From: ZLKRG08 sp051006515
GTDB taxonomy: Bacteria > Actinomycetota > Actinomycetes > Nanopelagicales > Nanopelagicaceae
Direction: 5' to 3'
DNA: 16,465 nucleotides
Assembly: GCA_051006515.1 (NCBI GenBank)
Contig: JBPCTD010000017.1
Coordinates: 1-16,465 of the forward strand
Position numbers and translations under genes: made by a program. The notes beneath the pieces were generated by a model that had not been told where the DNA came from, ran no database searches, and worked only from the letters and a program-made list of their open reading frames with translations. Shown here piece by piece: positions 1-7,157 of this stretch (positions are counted from its first letter, which is position 1; each line of letters starts with the position of its first letter).

Positions 1-1
1 G

Positions 2-199
2 GAACCAAAAGAGACATATTCTTCTTCAGAACACTTCTACCAAGAGTTAGGTATTCCAAAAACAGCTAGCAGCAGATTAACTAGCCAAACTAAAGTAGAA
101 CGTAAACCAGCAAAAGAAAAAAACGATTTAAAAGAGCAGGTAAAGGTGAAAAAAGAGCGAGTTAAGCGAGAACGAGTTCGAACTAAAAGAGTTCGTTAA
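2..199 (+). CDS. C-terminal end of a probable DEAD/DEAH-box RNA helicase (partial)
   Basis: The open frame enters from the left edge and ends at TAA, giving 65 residues; it has no start in the window. It reads EPKETYSSSEHFYQELGIP near its beginning and then becomes very rich in Lys/Arg (ending KRERVRTKRVR). A short 'FYxELGIP'-like segment followed by a basic tail is what I recall from the C-terminus of actinobacterial DEAD-box helicases, which also sit near marC and a PHP gene in other actinobacteria. No helicase motif is inside the window, so the family call rests on this resemblance and on context. The basic tail would suit RNA binding. The gene converges on the MarC gene, and the last 17 bp overlap its 3' end. 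Confidence 0.55.
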   Translation, partial: EPKETYSSSEHFYQELGIPKTASSRLTSQTKVERKPAKEKNDLKEQVKVKKERVKRERVRTKRVR

Positions 200-788
200 G
201 CGCATTTGCCAGCATCTGAACTGCGATACCAGCAAGAACTAAACCAGCAATTCTGGCAATCAGGTCTACTCCTGACTTACCAATTATGCGCAAAATAAAA
301 GTTGACGCCATCAACGCAAGCGCCACCACAATGTGGACTGCAACAACTGCAACTGCTAATCCCAAAGCCATCGATGAGTTCTCAACTTTTTCGGCAAAGA
401 TCATCACTGCAACAATTGCACCAGGACCAGCTAGTAAAGGTGTAGCAAGCGGAACCATGGCAACATTCTTTGAGCCTGCAGTTAAATCGCTATCTTCTTT
501 GCCTGTTAACAAATTTAAGGAAATTAACAGCAAGAGCAGACCACCCGCCGCTTGCATCGCACCTAGAGAAACTTCCATATAAGAAAGAACAAAGCGACCA
601 AATAACGCGAAGCTGGCGATGATCAAAAGTGAAATAAAGGCAGCCTGAATAGCTAGCTGGCGTCCAACTTTGGCACCTCGTTCGCCCAGTACTGCTAGGA
701 AAATTGGCGCATTGCCAGGTGGATCCAGGATCACTATCAAAGTTACAAATGCTTGAAGCGCAAAAGTAACTGCACTAACGTCCTTCAT
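183..788 (-). CDS. MarC family integral membrane protein
   Basis: The 201-residue, almost wholly hydrophobic protein has about six predicted membrane segments. Family marks are the N-terminal ILDPPGNAPIFLAV stretch (about residues 20-33) and PLLAGPGAIVAVMI in the middle; the two half-proteins resemble each other, as in MarC/YchE proteins. The length is normal for the family. The transport substrate is not established: the old link to multiple antibiotic resistance was withdrawn for E. coli MarC. The ATG overlaps the stop of the PHP gene as ATGA, so it is probably the last gene of the minus-strand operon and translated by coupling, helped by a weak GGTGG about 7 nt upstream. Its 3' end overlaps the convergent helicase gene by 17 bp. 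Confidence 0.9.
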   Translation of the reverse strand: MKDVSAVTFALQAFVTLIVILDPPGNAPIFLAVLGERGAKVGRQLAIQAAFISLLIIASFALFGRFVLSYMEVSLGAMQAAGGLLLLLISLNLLTGKEDSDLTAGSKNVAMVPLATPLLAGPGAIVAVMIFAEKVENSSMALGLAVAVVAVHIVVALALMASTFILRIIGKSGVDLIARIAGLVLAGIAVQMLANALNELF

Positions 789-1642
789 TTCTTAACCACC
801 CTTCGTAGATCAGCCATTGATTCTAACCGCTCCCACTGTTCTACCGAAGTTAGATTTTCTCCGATTAAATTCAATTTACCAGTACCGTGAAAATCGCTAG
901 ATCCAGTTACTACTAAATCAAGTTCATTCGCAATTTTTCTCAAACTTGCACGCTCATCTGCGCCATGATCTCTATGATCAACTTCAATTCCATTCAATCC
1001 TGCAGACTTAAGCGCAATGAAGTCTGTAACTTCCAAAGTGCGGTTATCTTGCTTTCTTAATGAAGAATATGGATGAGCTATAACCGATACCCCACCAGCA
1101 GCCTTGAGCAAGCCAACTGCTTCAATTGGAGTAGGCGCGACATGAGAAACGTAGTACTTGTAATCATTGCTCAACCACTTAGTAAATGCTTCATCTCTAC
1201 TAATTACTAATCCTTTAGCTACTAAGGCATCCGCTAAATGAGGGCGCCCTAAAGTCGCGCCTTCTGGTTTATGTTGTAGTACCTCTTCATAATTTATGGA
1301 AATTCCATCTGCGCTCATTAACTCAATCATCTTCTTCATTCGTGGAACTCGGTCATCACGACTTTCAGCTAATGCTCTTTGTAATGGCTCATAACTTCTA
1401 TCAAAGAGTAAACCCAACATATGCACACTTTGGCCCTCTTCGGTAAGGCATGAAATTTCCGCACCTAGAACCAACTGTACTTCGCCACGCACTGCAGCAG
1501 CAGCTTCATCCCAACCAGATACCGTGTCATGATCCGTTAATCCCAAAACGGAGATTTGATTAATGATTGCATGATGAATCAATTCTGTAGGCGACATTGT
1601 TCCGTCACTGCAAGATGTATGTGTATGTAAATCAATTTTCAT
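785..1642 (-). CDS. PHP-domain metal-dependent phosphoesterase (TrpH/YciV-like)
   Basis: A 285-residue protein opening with MKIDLHTHTSCSDGT, the HxH motif of the PHP fold, then LTDHD at about 36-40 and a C-terminal SSDFHG motif at about 247. These His/Asp residues bind a multi-metal centre. The size and motif spacing fit the TrpH/RNase AM group, which includes 3',5'-nucleoside bisphosphate phosphatases and 5'-3' exonucleases acting on RNA or DNA ends; the exact substrate cannot be told from the sequence. The start is firm because the HxH motif begins only four residues in. It overlaps the EamA gene by 11 bp and the MarC gene by ATGA, so it is co-transcribed with both. Confidence 0.9.
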   Translation of the reverse strand: MKIDLHTHTSCSDGTMSPTELIHHAIINQISVLGLTDHDTVSGWDEAAAAVRGEVQLVLGAEISCLTEEGQSVHMLGLLFDRSYEPLQRALAESRDDRVPRMKKMIELMSADGISINYEEVLQHKPEGATLGRPHLADALVAKGLVISRDEAFTKWLSNDYKYYVSHVAPTPIEAVGLLKAAGGVSVIAHPYSSLRKQDNRTLEVTDFIALKSAGLNGIEVDHRDHGADERASLRKIANELDLVVTGSSDFHGTGKLNLIGENLTSVEQWERLESMADLRRVVKK

Positions 1643-2507
1643 CAGTACGGCCCCAAACTACTATGGTGGAACCAAGAAGTATCACCACAACTCCAACCCA
1701 AATTCCAATATGCGGTGATTGATTTAGCCACCAAAGCGCCAAAATTGCGCTGATTGGTACCTCAAAAAAGACCACCATAGAAACAATAGCTGGTGAAACT
1801 CTTTTAAGAACGCTATTGAACATTGAATGTCCAAGTAATTGTGCACCCAGGATCAAACCTAAAACTATTAACCATTCGCGTGAAGAATAGGAAAAAAGTT
1901 CGCCTTGAAAAATTGCAAAAGGTAGCGCTGTTAGTGCGCAGAAGAAGTAACAGATTGTGGTGTAAGTAGTTGGTTCTATTGTTCGTTGAGCCTTAGCGCC
2001 AAGATTTACATAAGTAGCTGCCAGCATGGCACAGATTATTGCTGCTAGATCTCCTTGGAAGGCGCGCCAAGAAAAATGTAAATCTACGCCTGAGATGCAG
2101 AGTACGCCAATAAAACTAACCAACATTCCTAGCCAAACTTTTCTGGTTACATGATGGCCGGTGAACACTGCAAATATCGTGGCAAAAATTGGTTGTAGCG
2201 CAGCCAGTGCAGTACCAGCAGCAACTGAAGTAAATCGCATTGCTAGAAAAAAACCCATGAAGTGCGCTGCTAAAACCACGCCTGCAATTGCCGACCACTT
2301 GAATCCTTCACGATCTCTGAGTTGAAGATTGCGAAAGTTCATGAAGTAAGTAGCAATTGCACCGCCTAAGTTTCTCCAGAAAATCAGCGCCAAAATTGGC
2401 ATAGCACTAAGAGCGATAAGTGGACCCGAAGTTCCAATGCCCAGAACGCCAATGGCTAAACGAACTGAGTCTGCACCCTTAGGAAATGCTAAATGATTAT
2501 GACTCAT
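1632..2507 (-). CDS. DMT-superfamily (EamA) permease
   Basis: From the chosen start the protein is 291 residues with about ten hydrophobic segments in two similar halves, the usual EamA arrangement of paired five-helix repeats. Segments such as GTALAALQPIFATIFAVF (end of the first half) and IVSMVVFFEVPISAILALWW (second half) are typical of the 'drug/metabolite transporter' group. The substrate is unknown; relatives export amino acids, nucleobases or other metabolites. A start 36 bp further upstream is open (MRKYFDVANHIR...), but MSHNHLAF is preferred because its ATG forms a 4-bp ATGA overlap with the NRAMP stop codon, as at most other junctions of this operon. No good Shine-Dalgarno is seen, so translation is probably coupled. 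Confidence 0.88.
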   Translation of the reverse strand: MSHNHLAFPKGADSVRLAIGVLGIGTSGPLIALSAMPILALIFWRNLGGAIATYFMNFRNLQLRDREGFKWSAIAGVVLAAHFMGFFLAMRFTSVAAGTALAALQPIFATIFAVFTGHHVTRKVWLGMLVSFIGVLCISGVDLHFSWRAFQGDLAAIICAMLAATYVNLGAKAQRTIEPTTYTTICYFFCALTALPFAIFQGELFSYSSREWLIVLGLILGAQLLGHSMFNSVLKRVSPAIVSMVVFFEVPISAILALWWLNQSPHIGIWVGVVVILLGSTIVVWGRTDEN

Positions 2508-3748
2508 CCGAATATGGTTAGCCACATCAAAGTACTTACGCAAGCAAAAATTAGAGCAATGATTACGCCATAAATAGTCAACATCCGATCTGATGCACGG
2601 TACTCGCCCATCAATCTAGAATCTCGAGCAATGCCAAACATATAAAAAAGTAAGGGCAGTAAGAGCACTGCATTTACAATCTGTGTTAAAACCAAGATTT
2701 TAATTAACGGAACACCTGGAATCAGAACCAAAATGGCAGCTACTATGGTGATTGCAGCAAAGGTCGAGTAAAAAAGTGGCGCTTCTTCGACTTTATCGTC
2801 TAACGCAGCTGGGCGGCCAGTTAAATCTGTTACTGCATAAGCCGTTGATAAAGGAAGAATTGATGCAGCTAGAAGGGCCGCACCTATTAATCCAATTGCA
2901 AATACCTCTTTTGCTAATTCTCCAGCTAAAGGTTTAAGCGCTGCAGCTGCTTGGGCAGCGTCATCAATAGCAGTCTGGCCATTTGCATTTAAAGTTGCAG
3001 CACAAGTTACTACCACGAAAAAACCAATGATTCCGGTAAGTAAGGATCCTGTCCAAACATCTACTCGCAATAACTTCAAATCTGATTTTGTTAAGCGCTT
3101 ATCTACTGCATAGCTTTGGATAAACGCCAATCCCCATGGAGCCAAAGTTGTTCCAAGAGTTGCAGTAGCAATAAAGAGCGCATCTTGAGTTAAGGGCATG
3201 CTCGGCACAAATAGACCTTCAGCAGCTGCAGCCCAATCTGGTTTTGCCATAAAACCGGCGATTATGTAGGCGATGAATACTGAAGCCAAGATAAAGAAAA
3301 CTTTTTCAACACGAGCAAAACTGCCACGCAATACTAGAAATGAAACTAAGAGTGCAGCAGTAGGAACAGTTAAGTATTTAGAAATACCAAATAACGAACC
3401 TGCGGCAGCGATACCTGCAAATTCTGCAGTCATGGTTCCGATATTTGCCAACACCAAAGCACTCGCACTTAATAAACCCGAACGTGCGCCATATTTTTGG
3501 CGAACTAAGCCAATCAAACCTTGGCGGGTGACTACTCCAATTCTTGCTCCCAGATCTTGGAAAAGAATCAAAGCGATTGTTGAAATTCCAAGCACCCATA
3601 ACAATTGATAACCAAATTGCGCACCTAATTGAGAATAGGTAGTGATACCAGCTGGATCATCGTCAGAAAGTCCCGCAATAATTCCAGGTCCCATAACAGC
3701 AAGAAATGCGCCTAAGCGCAGTTTCCGAGAAGTTAATACCTCTTTCAT
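2504..3748 (-). CDS. NRAMP-family divalent metal transporter, non-canonical binding motif
   Basis: The 414-residue protein has about eleven membrane segments. The first helix carries GLSDDDPAGITTYSQ (about residues 26-40) where classical MntH/NRAMP has DPGN, and the sixth-helix region (about 193-205) reads TLGTTLAPW where classical members have a Met-Pro-His motif that selects transition metals. So it belongs to the NRAMP superfamily, but the sequence does not support a Mn2+/Fe2+ call; other divalent ions, including Mg2+, are possible. Its ATG overlaps the stop of the MgtE-N/CBS gene (ATGA) and has a clear GGAG 7 nt upstream (3756-3759), so both proteins should be made together. That context favours Mg2+ or another ion sensed by the partner, which is an inference. 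Confidence 0.88.
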   Translation of the reverse strand: MKEVLTSRKLRLGAFLAVMGPGIIAGLSDDDPAGITTYSQLGAQFGYQLLWVLGISTIALILFQDLGARIGVVTRQGLIGLVRQKYGARSGLLSASALVLANIGTMTAEFAGIAAAGSLFGISKYLTVPTAALLVSFLVLRGSFARVEKVFFILASVFIAYIIAGFMAKPDWAAAAEGLFVPSMPLTQDALFIATATLGTTLAPWGLAFIQSYAVDKRLTKSDLKLLRVDVWTGSLLTGIIGFFVVVTCAATLNANGQTAIDDAAQAAAALKPLAGELAKEVFAIGLIGAALLAASILPLSTAYAVTDLTGRPAALDDKVEEAPLFYSTFAAITIVAAILVLIPGVPLIKILVLTQIVNAVLLLPLLFYMFGIARDSRLMGEYRASDRMLTIYGVIIALIFACVSTLMWLTIFG

Positions 3749-5049
3749 GAAAGCGCTCCGGTTCCTTGAGCAAGTCCAGAACTCTCAGCTGGAACCATCG
3801 CATCAATAAGGTCATCGGCAAGGATTCGACCAACTGGTTTACCTTTTTCATCGACAACGATAATTGACGAACCACGATTGTTTGAGAATTCTTCGATGAC
3901 CTCTTCCAATGGAGTTTCGATACTCACAGCAGTAGGAAATGGCGCTTTAACTAATGTTTCAAGTTTTTGAGTTGGTTTAGCTGCAATTAATTCAATGATT
4001 TGAATGTGATCAAGCAATTTTCCTTTGGCATCTACGACTGTTACACCATCAGAAATGTCTCTTTCGCGATGCTCCACTAATAAAGCCAATGCATCTGAAA
4101 CGCTATCGCTCTCTTTAACAATCAGAAGGTGAGAAGTCATAATTCCACCCGCGTGAGTCTCATCAAATTCAACTAAGCGACGTAATTGCTTTGCCATAGC
4201 AGGTGACATCTGTGCCAAAATACTTTCAGAGTGTTCGTCATCCAAATCTCTAAGCACTTCTGCGGATTCATCTGGCTCCATATGTGAAAGTAGCTCCGCC
4301 GCACGTACGTCAGAAATGCCTCTTAACAGACCTTGAAGATCGTCATCTTCCATTTCCTCGAGCGCATCTGCTGCTAAATCTGGATCAAGTAATTCGATCA
4401 ACGCGCTCTGTTCTCGGCCTTCTAGATCTTCAATGATGTCAGCAATATCTGCTGGACGTAATCTGCTAAGCGCTTCGCGAGTTGCAGTAGTGCGAACTAC
4501 GCCACCGCTATCTGCAAGTGATGCCACGCTCGCCCAATCAATTACTTTATCTACACCTGGTTTGCGACCAAATGTGCCTGGAAAAATCCGACGAATAAAC
4601 GATCTGAAAGAAACGTCTACGCCTACTAAGCGAATCTCTTTATCTAATGGGGCTAAATAAAGATCTGAGGTACGCACTACTCGTAAACCATTTACATCCA
4701 CAATTTGATGATCTAAGACATCGCCATCAAGTAGCTGTTCTCCGGTACGTCTTTGAAACTCTGAAAGGTTAACTTTGGCTGAAGAGAGAATTACTTCATC
4801 CTTTGTAAGTTTAGAAATACGCGCTCCATCAATATAGGCACGGCGACCAGCAACGTTAACTATCAACCCAGATACCGGTGGATAAGTCTCTCCCCCATGT
4901 TTAACTACAAAGTCCACAAGTTTGCCTAAATCGCGACCATCTTGATCTTTAACTGGTCGGCCAATAGCCCCAGCAACTGAAACTAAAGAGCTTTGAATCC
5001 CTTTACGGGTTAGCGCCGCTGATTGATTGGTTTTGGCGCTTGATTTCAT
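3745..5049 (-). CDS. PRC-barrel / MgtE N-domain / CBS-pair protein lacking the MgtE pore
   Basis: A 434-residue soluble protein. Residues about 20-100 look like a PRC-barrel (GRPVKDQDGRDLGKLVDFVV), with a second barrel-like segment near 105-145. Residues about 195-295 are the acidic helical MgtE intracellular N domain (repeats such as LRPADIADIIEDLE and HMEPDESAEVLRDLDDE). The HAGGIMTS junction near 299-306 leads into two CBS motifs (about 303-360 and 365-420). In full MgtE channels the N domain and CBS pair bind Mg2+ and gate the pore; here the five-helix membrane domain is absent and the protein ends soon after the second CBS. Mycobacterium has a similar stand-alone protein near mrp (Rv1232c, from memory). 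Tight overlap with the NRAMP gene suggests a regulatory subunit. It probably has its own leaderless promoter just behind the mrp stop. Confidence 0.88.
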   Translation of the reverse strand: MKSSAKTNQSAALTRKGIQSSLVSVAGAIGRPVKDQDGRDLGKLVDFVVKHGGETYPPVSGLIVNVAGRRAYIDGARISKLTKDEVILSSAKVNLSEFQRRTGEQLLDGDVLDHQIVDVNGLRVVRTSDLYLAPLDKEIRLVGVDVSFRSFIRRIFPGTFGRKPGVDKVIDWASVASLADSGGVVRTTATREALSRLRPADIADIIEDLEGREQSALIELLDPDLAADALEEMEDDDLQGLLRGISDVRAAELLSHMEPDESAEVLRDLDDEHSESILAQMSPAMAKQLRRLVEFDETHAGGIMTSHLLIVKESDSVSDALALLVEHRERDISDGVTVVDAKGKLLDHIQIIELIAAKPTQKLETLVKAPFPTAVSIETPLEEVIEEFSNNRGSSIIVVDEKGKPVGRILADDLIDAMVPAESSGLAQGTGALS

Positions 5050-5055
5050 CTGCCA

Positions 5056-5061
5056 ATTCTA
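5056..5061 (-). promoter_or_regulatory. -10 box for a leaderless MgtE-N/CBS transcript
   Basis: TAGAAT on the minus strand lies exactly 6 nt before the ATG at 5049, inside the 28-bp gap after mrp. The spacing puts the transcript start at or next to the A of the ATG. No clear -35 was found. Confidence 0.55.
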
Positions 5062-5077
5062 ATTCAACATTCAAGGC

Positions 5078-6190
5078 TCAAGTGTTTAATTTAAGGGTAA
5101 CACCAAGTAATGAGCGCTTACGGCGAGAAATATCCTCAGCAATCTGCATAATTACTTTGGCAGATGGATCTTCTGGATTTGTCACCACAATCGGTGCACC
5201 ACCATCTCCACCATTTCGTAAGTTTGGACTAAATGGAATTTCGCCTAGTACAGGAACATCAGCTCCAACTAAATGCCCTAAGCGTTTAGCAGTTTCAACT
5301 CCGCCACCATTTCCAAAGAGCTCGATTGGCTCTCCGCATTTAGGGCATGGAAATGCGGACATATTTTCAATTACGCCAATTATTTGTTGCTTTAATTGAT
5401 GTGCTATTCGACCTGAACGTTCCGCTACTTCTGCAGCTGCAACCTGTGGCGTAGTTACCACAATCAATTCTGAAGCAGGAATTAATTGTCCAAGTGAAAT
5501 TGCTAGATCGCCAGTCCCTGGCGGAAGATCTAAGAATAGAAAATCTAAATCTCCCCAAAAGGCATCAGTTAAAAGTTGCTGCAGAACTTTATGCAGAATT
5601 GGTCCTCGATATGCAACTGGATCTGATCTTTCTGGTTTGAACATCTCCATAGATACACACTTGACACCGTAATTTTCCAACGGAATAAACATGTCATCAA
5701 TCGCTGTCGGTCGCTGACCGATTAGACCCAATAAACGCGGAATTGAATGTCCGTATACATCGGCATCTAAAATTCCAACGCTATAGCCTTGCTGCGCTAC
5801 GGCGATTGCTAAGTTAGCGGTTAAAGATGATTTACCGACGCCACCTTTGCCTGATGAAATACCAATTACGCGAGTTAATGAATCTGGGCGAGCAAATGGA
5901 ATCTCTTTTGCTTTGCCGCCTCTGACAATATCTCTAACTTTTTCGCGCTGCGCTTCGGTCATAACGCCAAATTCCAGAGCGATCTCTTTTACTTCAGGAA
6001 TTGTTGAAAGTGCGTTATGAATATCTGTAGTGAGCTTATCGCGCATAGGACAGCCAGAGATTGTTAAAAGTACTTTAACGTCAGCTTTACCCGAAATTAG
6101 CTCAGCTTTTTCTACCATTCCTAATTCGGTGATTGACCGGCGTAGTTCTGGATCAATTACCTTGCTTAACGCATCTAGTAACTGGCTCAT
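5078..6190 (-). CDS. mrp: Mrp/ApbC/NBP35-type iron-sulfur cluster carrier ATPase
   Basis: A 370-residue cytosolic protein. Residues 1-85 form a MIP18/DUF59 domain (IDPELRRSITELGMV; Cys in SGCPMR near 47). The P-loop ATPase follows, with SGKGGVGKSS at 113-122, a deviant Walker A carrying the signature Lys at the front. Further motifs are DADVYGHSIPRLLG and DLPPGTGD, and near 282-285 a CPKC pair, the conserved Cys that hold a bridging [4Fe-4S] cluster in dimers. The family moves Fe-S clusters to apo-proteins. The length is normal. Its ATG overlaps the tatB stop (ATGA) without a visible Shine-Dalgarno, so translation is likely coupled to tatB. The tatB-mrp pairing is a conserved actinobacterial neighbourhood. 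Confidence 0.95.
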   Translation of the reverse strand: MSQLLDALSKVIDPELRRSITELGMVEKAELISGKADVKVLLTISGCPMRDKLTTDIHNALSTIPEVKEIALEFGVMTEAQREKVRDIVRGGKAKEIPFARPDSLTRVIGISSGKGGVGKSSLTANLAIAVAQQGYSVGILDADVYGHSIPRLLGLIGQRPTAIDDMFIPLENYGVKCVSMEMFKPERSDPVAYRGPILHKVLQQLLTDAFWGDLDFLFLDLPPGTGDLAISLGQLIPASELIVVTTPQVAAAEVAERSGRIAHQLKQQIIGVIENMSAFPCPKCGEPIELFGNGGGVETAKRLGHLVGADVPVLGEIPFSPNLRNGGDGGAPIVVTNPEDPSAKVIMQIAEDISRRKRSLLGVTLKLNT

Positions 6191-6492
6191 AACATATCTG
6201 GATCTAATTTAACTTTGCCGTTTAGCTTTGGCTTCTTGCTATCTTCACTCAGCGCTTCGTTTATCTGTTTCTTTATGAATGTTTTTGGATGTAAATCTTG
6301 TGGCTTTAAATTCTCGTAACCTGGGCCCAGGCTATCTTTAATTTGTTCAGTAGCGTTGGTTGCGTATTTACGAACTTTCTTAATCATTTTCGCGGCATCT
6401 GTGGCAACAGTAGGTAGTCGATCTGGGCCAACTAGAAAGAGCGCCAAGATTGCTAAGCCGATTAGCTCTCCGAAACCAACATCACCAAACAC
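6187..6492 (-). CDS. tatB: Sec-independent (twin-arginine) translocase subunit TatB
   Basis: A 101-residue protein with the TatA/B layout: a short N-terminal membrane helix (about 8-22), the FLVGPDRLP hinge typical of TatB, an amphipathic helix (about 27-55) and a polar tail. The Glu at residue 9 (GFGELI) and the Pro after GPDRL are family features. TatB with TatC forms the receptor that takes folded, twin-arginine-signalled proteins to the membrane. TatA and TatC are not in the window. The start is GTG, and a TATCCT box 6 nt upstream suggests a leaderless message. In Mycobacterium tatB follows sigE-rseA-htrA; here the preceding gene is the O-methyltransferase. Confidence 0.92.
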   Translation of the reverse strand: MFGDVGFGELIGLAILALFLVGPDRLPTVATDAAKMIKKVRKYATNATEQIKDSLGPGYENLKPQDLHPKTFIKKQINEALSEDSKKPKLNGKVKLDPDML

Positions 6493-6498
6493 GTGCTT

Positions 6499-6504
6499 AG
6501 GATA
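6499..6504 (-). promoter_or_regulatory. -10 box for a leaderless tatB-mrp transcript
   Basis: TATCCT on the minus strand is followed by AAGCAC (6 nt) and then the tatB GTG. It lies in the 38-bp gap after the O-methyltransferase stop, so tatB-mrp can be read independently of the genes upstream. No convincing -35. Confidence 0.55.
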
Positions 6505-6530
6505 ACTTAAAAATTAAACTTAACTATCTG

Positions 6531-7157
6531 TCAGAGTTTTGTGGCAAGAAGCACTGCATCCCCGATGGGATTTAATGAAATAGACCAGATTTCGCTCTGG
6601 CTCTTCAGGAATTTACCGACATCTCTTAGCGCTACTGTCTTTGGATCACGCTGTGCTGGATCTGGAACTTTTCCGCCACCATAAAAATGGTCTATTGCCA
6701 AAATACCACCGGTGCGCAAAATGCGCTGTGCTTCGTCAACAACATCAAAAATATCTTCCGGATTACCTCTAAAGACCACTAAGTCATAAGCACGATCTGC
6801 AAGTTTTCGCATTACATCAAGGTACTCGCTCGTTATTAATCGATAACGATTTGCTGGGATATCAGCATCATTTAAAACTTGTTTCGCAATTTGAGTATGT
6901 TGGACTTCTGGGTCAATAGTTGTGATGACACCTGAATTAATTAAGCCTTTTAAAAGCCAGAGCGTGCCTACCCCAGAACCAGTTCCGATTTCTACTACGG
7001 ACTGCGCTGAAATCAAAGATGCGATGTATTTTAAGAATGCACCAGATCCTGGAGTTGAATCAGTTATTCCTAATTCGACTCCGCGTTCACGCGCTGCACT
7101 TTGATGTGGGTCTTCTGCGATGTAACTATCTGAAAATTGCGCCGGATCAAATTTCAT
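6531..7157 (-). CDS. Class I SAM-dependent O-methyltransferase
   Basis: A 208-residue cytosolic protein with the Rossmann methyltransferase core: motif I VVEIGTGSG at about 55-63, the acidic end of strand 2 in TTIDPE near 90, and a later AIDHFYGGGKVPDPAQRDPKT stretch matching the 'ADN..GxVxDPxxRDxxT' pattern of COG4122 (catechol/caffeoyl-CoA-type) methyltransferases. The methyl acceptor is unknown. Mycobacterium carries a relative (Rv1220c, from memory) directly beside sigE, so this is probably the same conserved locus. The ATG overlaps the aminopeptidase stop as ATGA, with a good GGAG 7 nt upstream (7165-7168). It therefore forms a two-gene unit with pepA. Confidence 0.9.
   Translation of the reverse strand: MKFDPAQFSDSYIAEDPHQSAARERGVELGITDSTPGSGAFLKYIASLISAQSVVEIGTGSGVGTLWLLKGLINSGVITTIDPEVQHTQIAKQVLNDADIPANRYRLITSEYLDVMRKLADRAYDLVVFRGNPEDIFDVVDEAQRILRTGGILAIDHFYGGGKVPDPAQRDPKTVALRDVGKFLKSQSEIWSISLNPIGDAVLLATKL

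Noticed and set aside
286..582. 98-codon open frame on the + strand
   Set aside because: It lies wholly antisense to the MarC gene, and its Ala/Thr-rich translation mirrors hydrophobic codons; no family resemblance or ribosome site.
3273..3608. 111-codon open frame on the + strand
   Set aside because: It is antisense to the NRAMP gene, with low-complexity composition and no recognisable domain.
5040..5399. 119-codon open frame on the + strand
   Set aside because: It is antisense to the conserved end of mrp (CPKC region), whose reading frame clearly carries the real protein.
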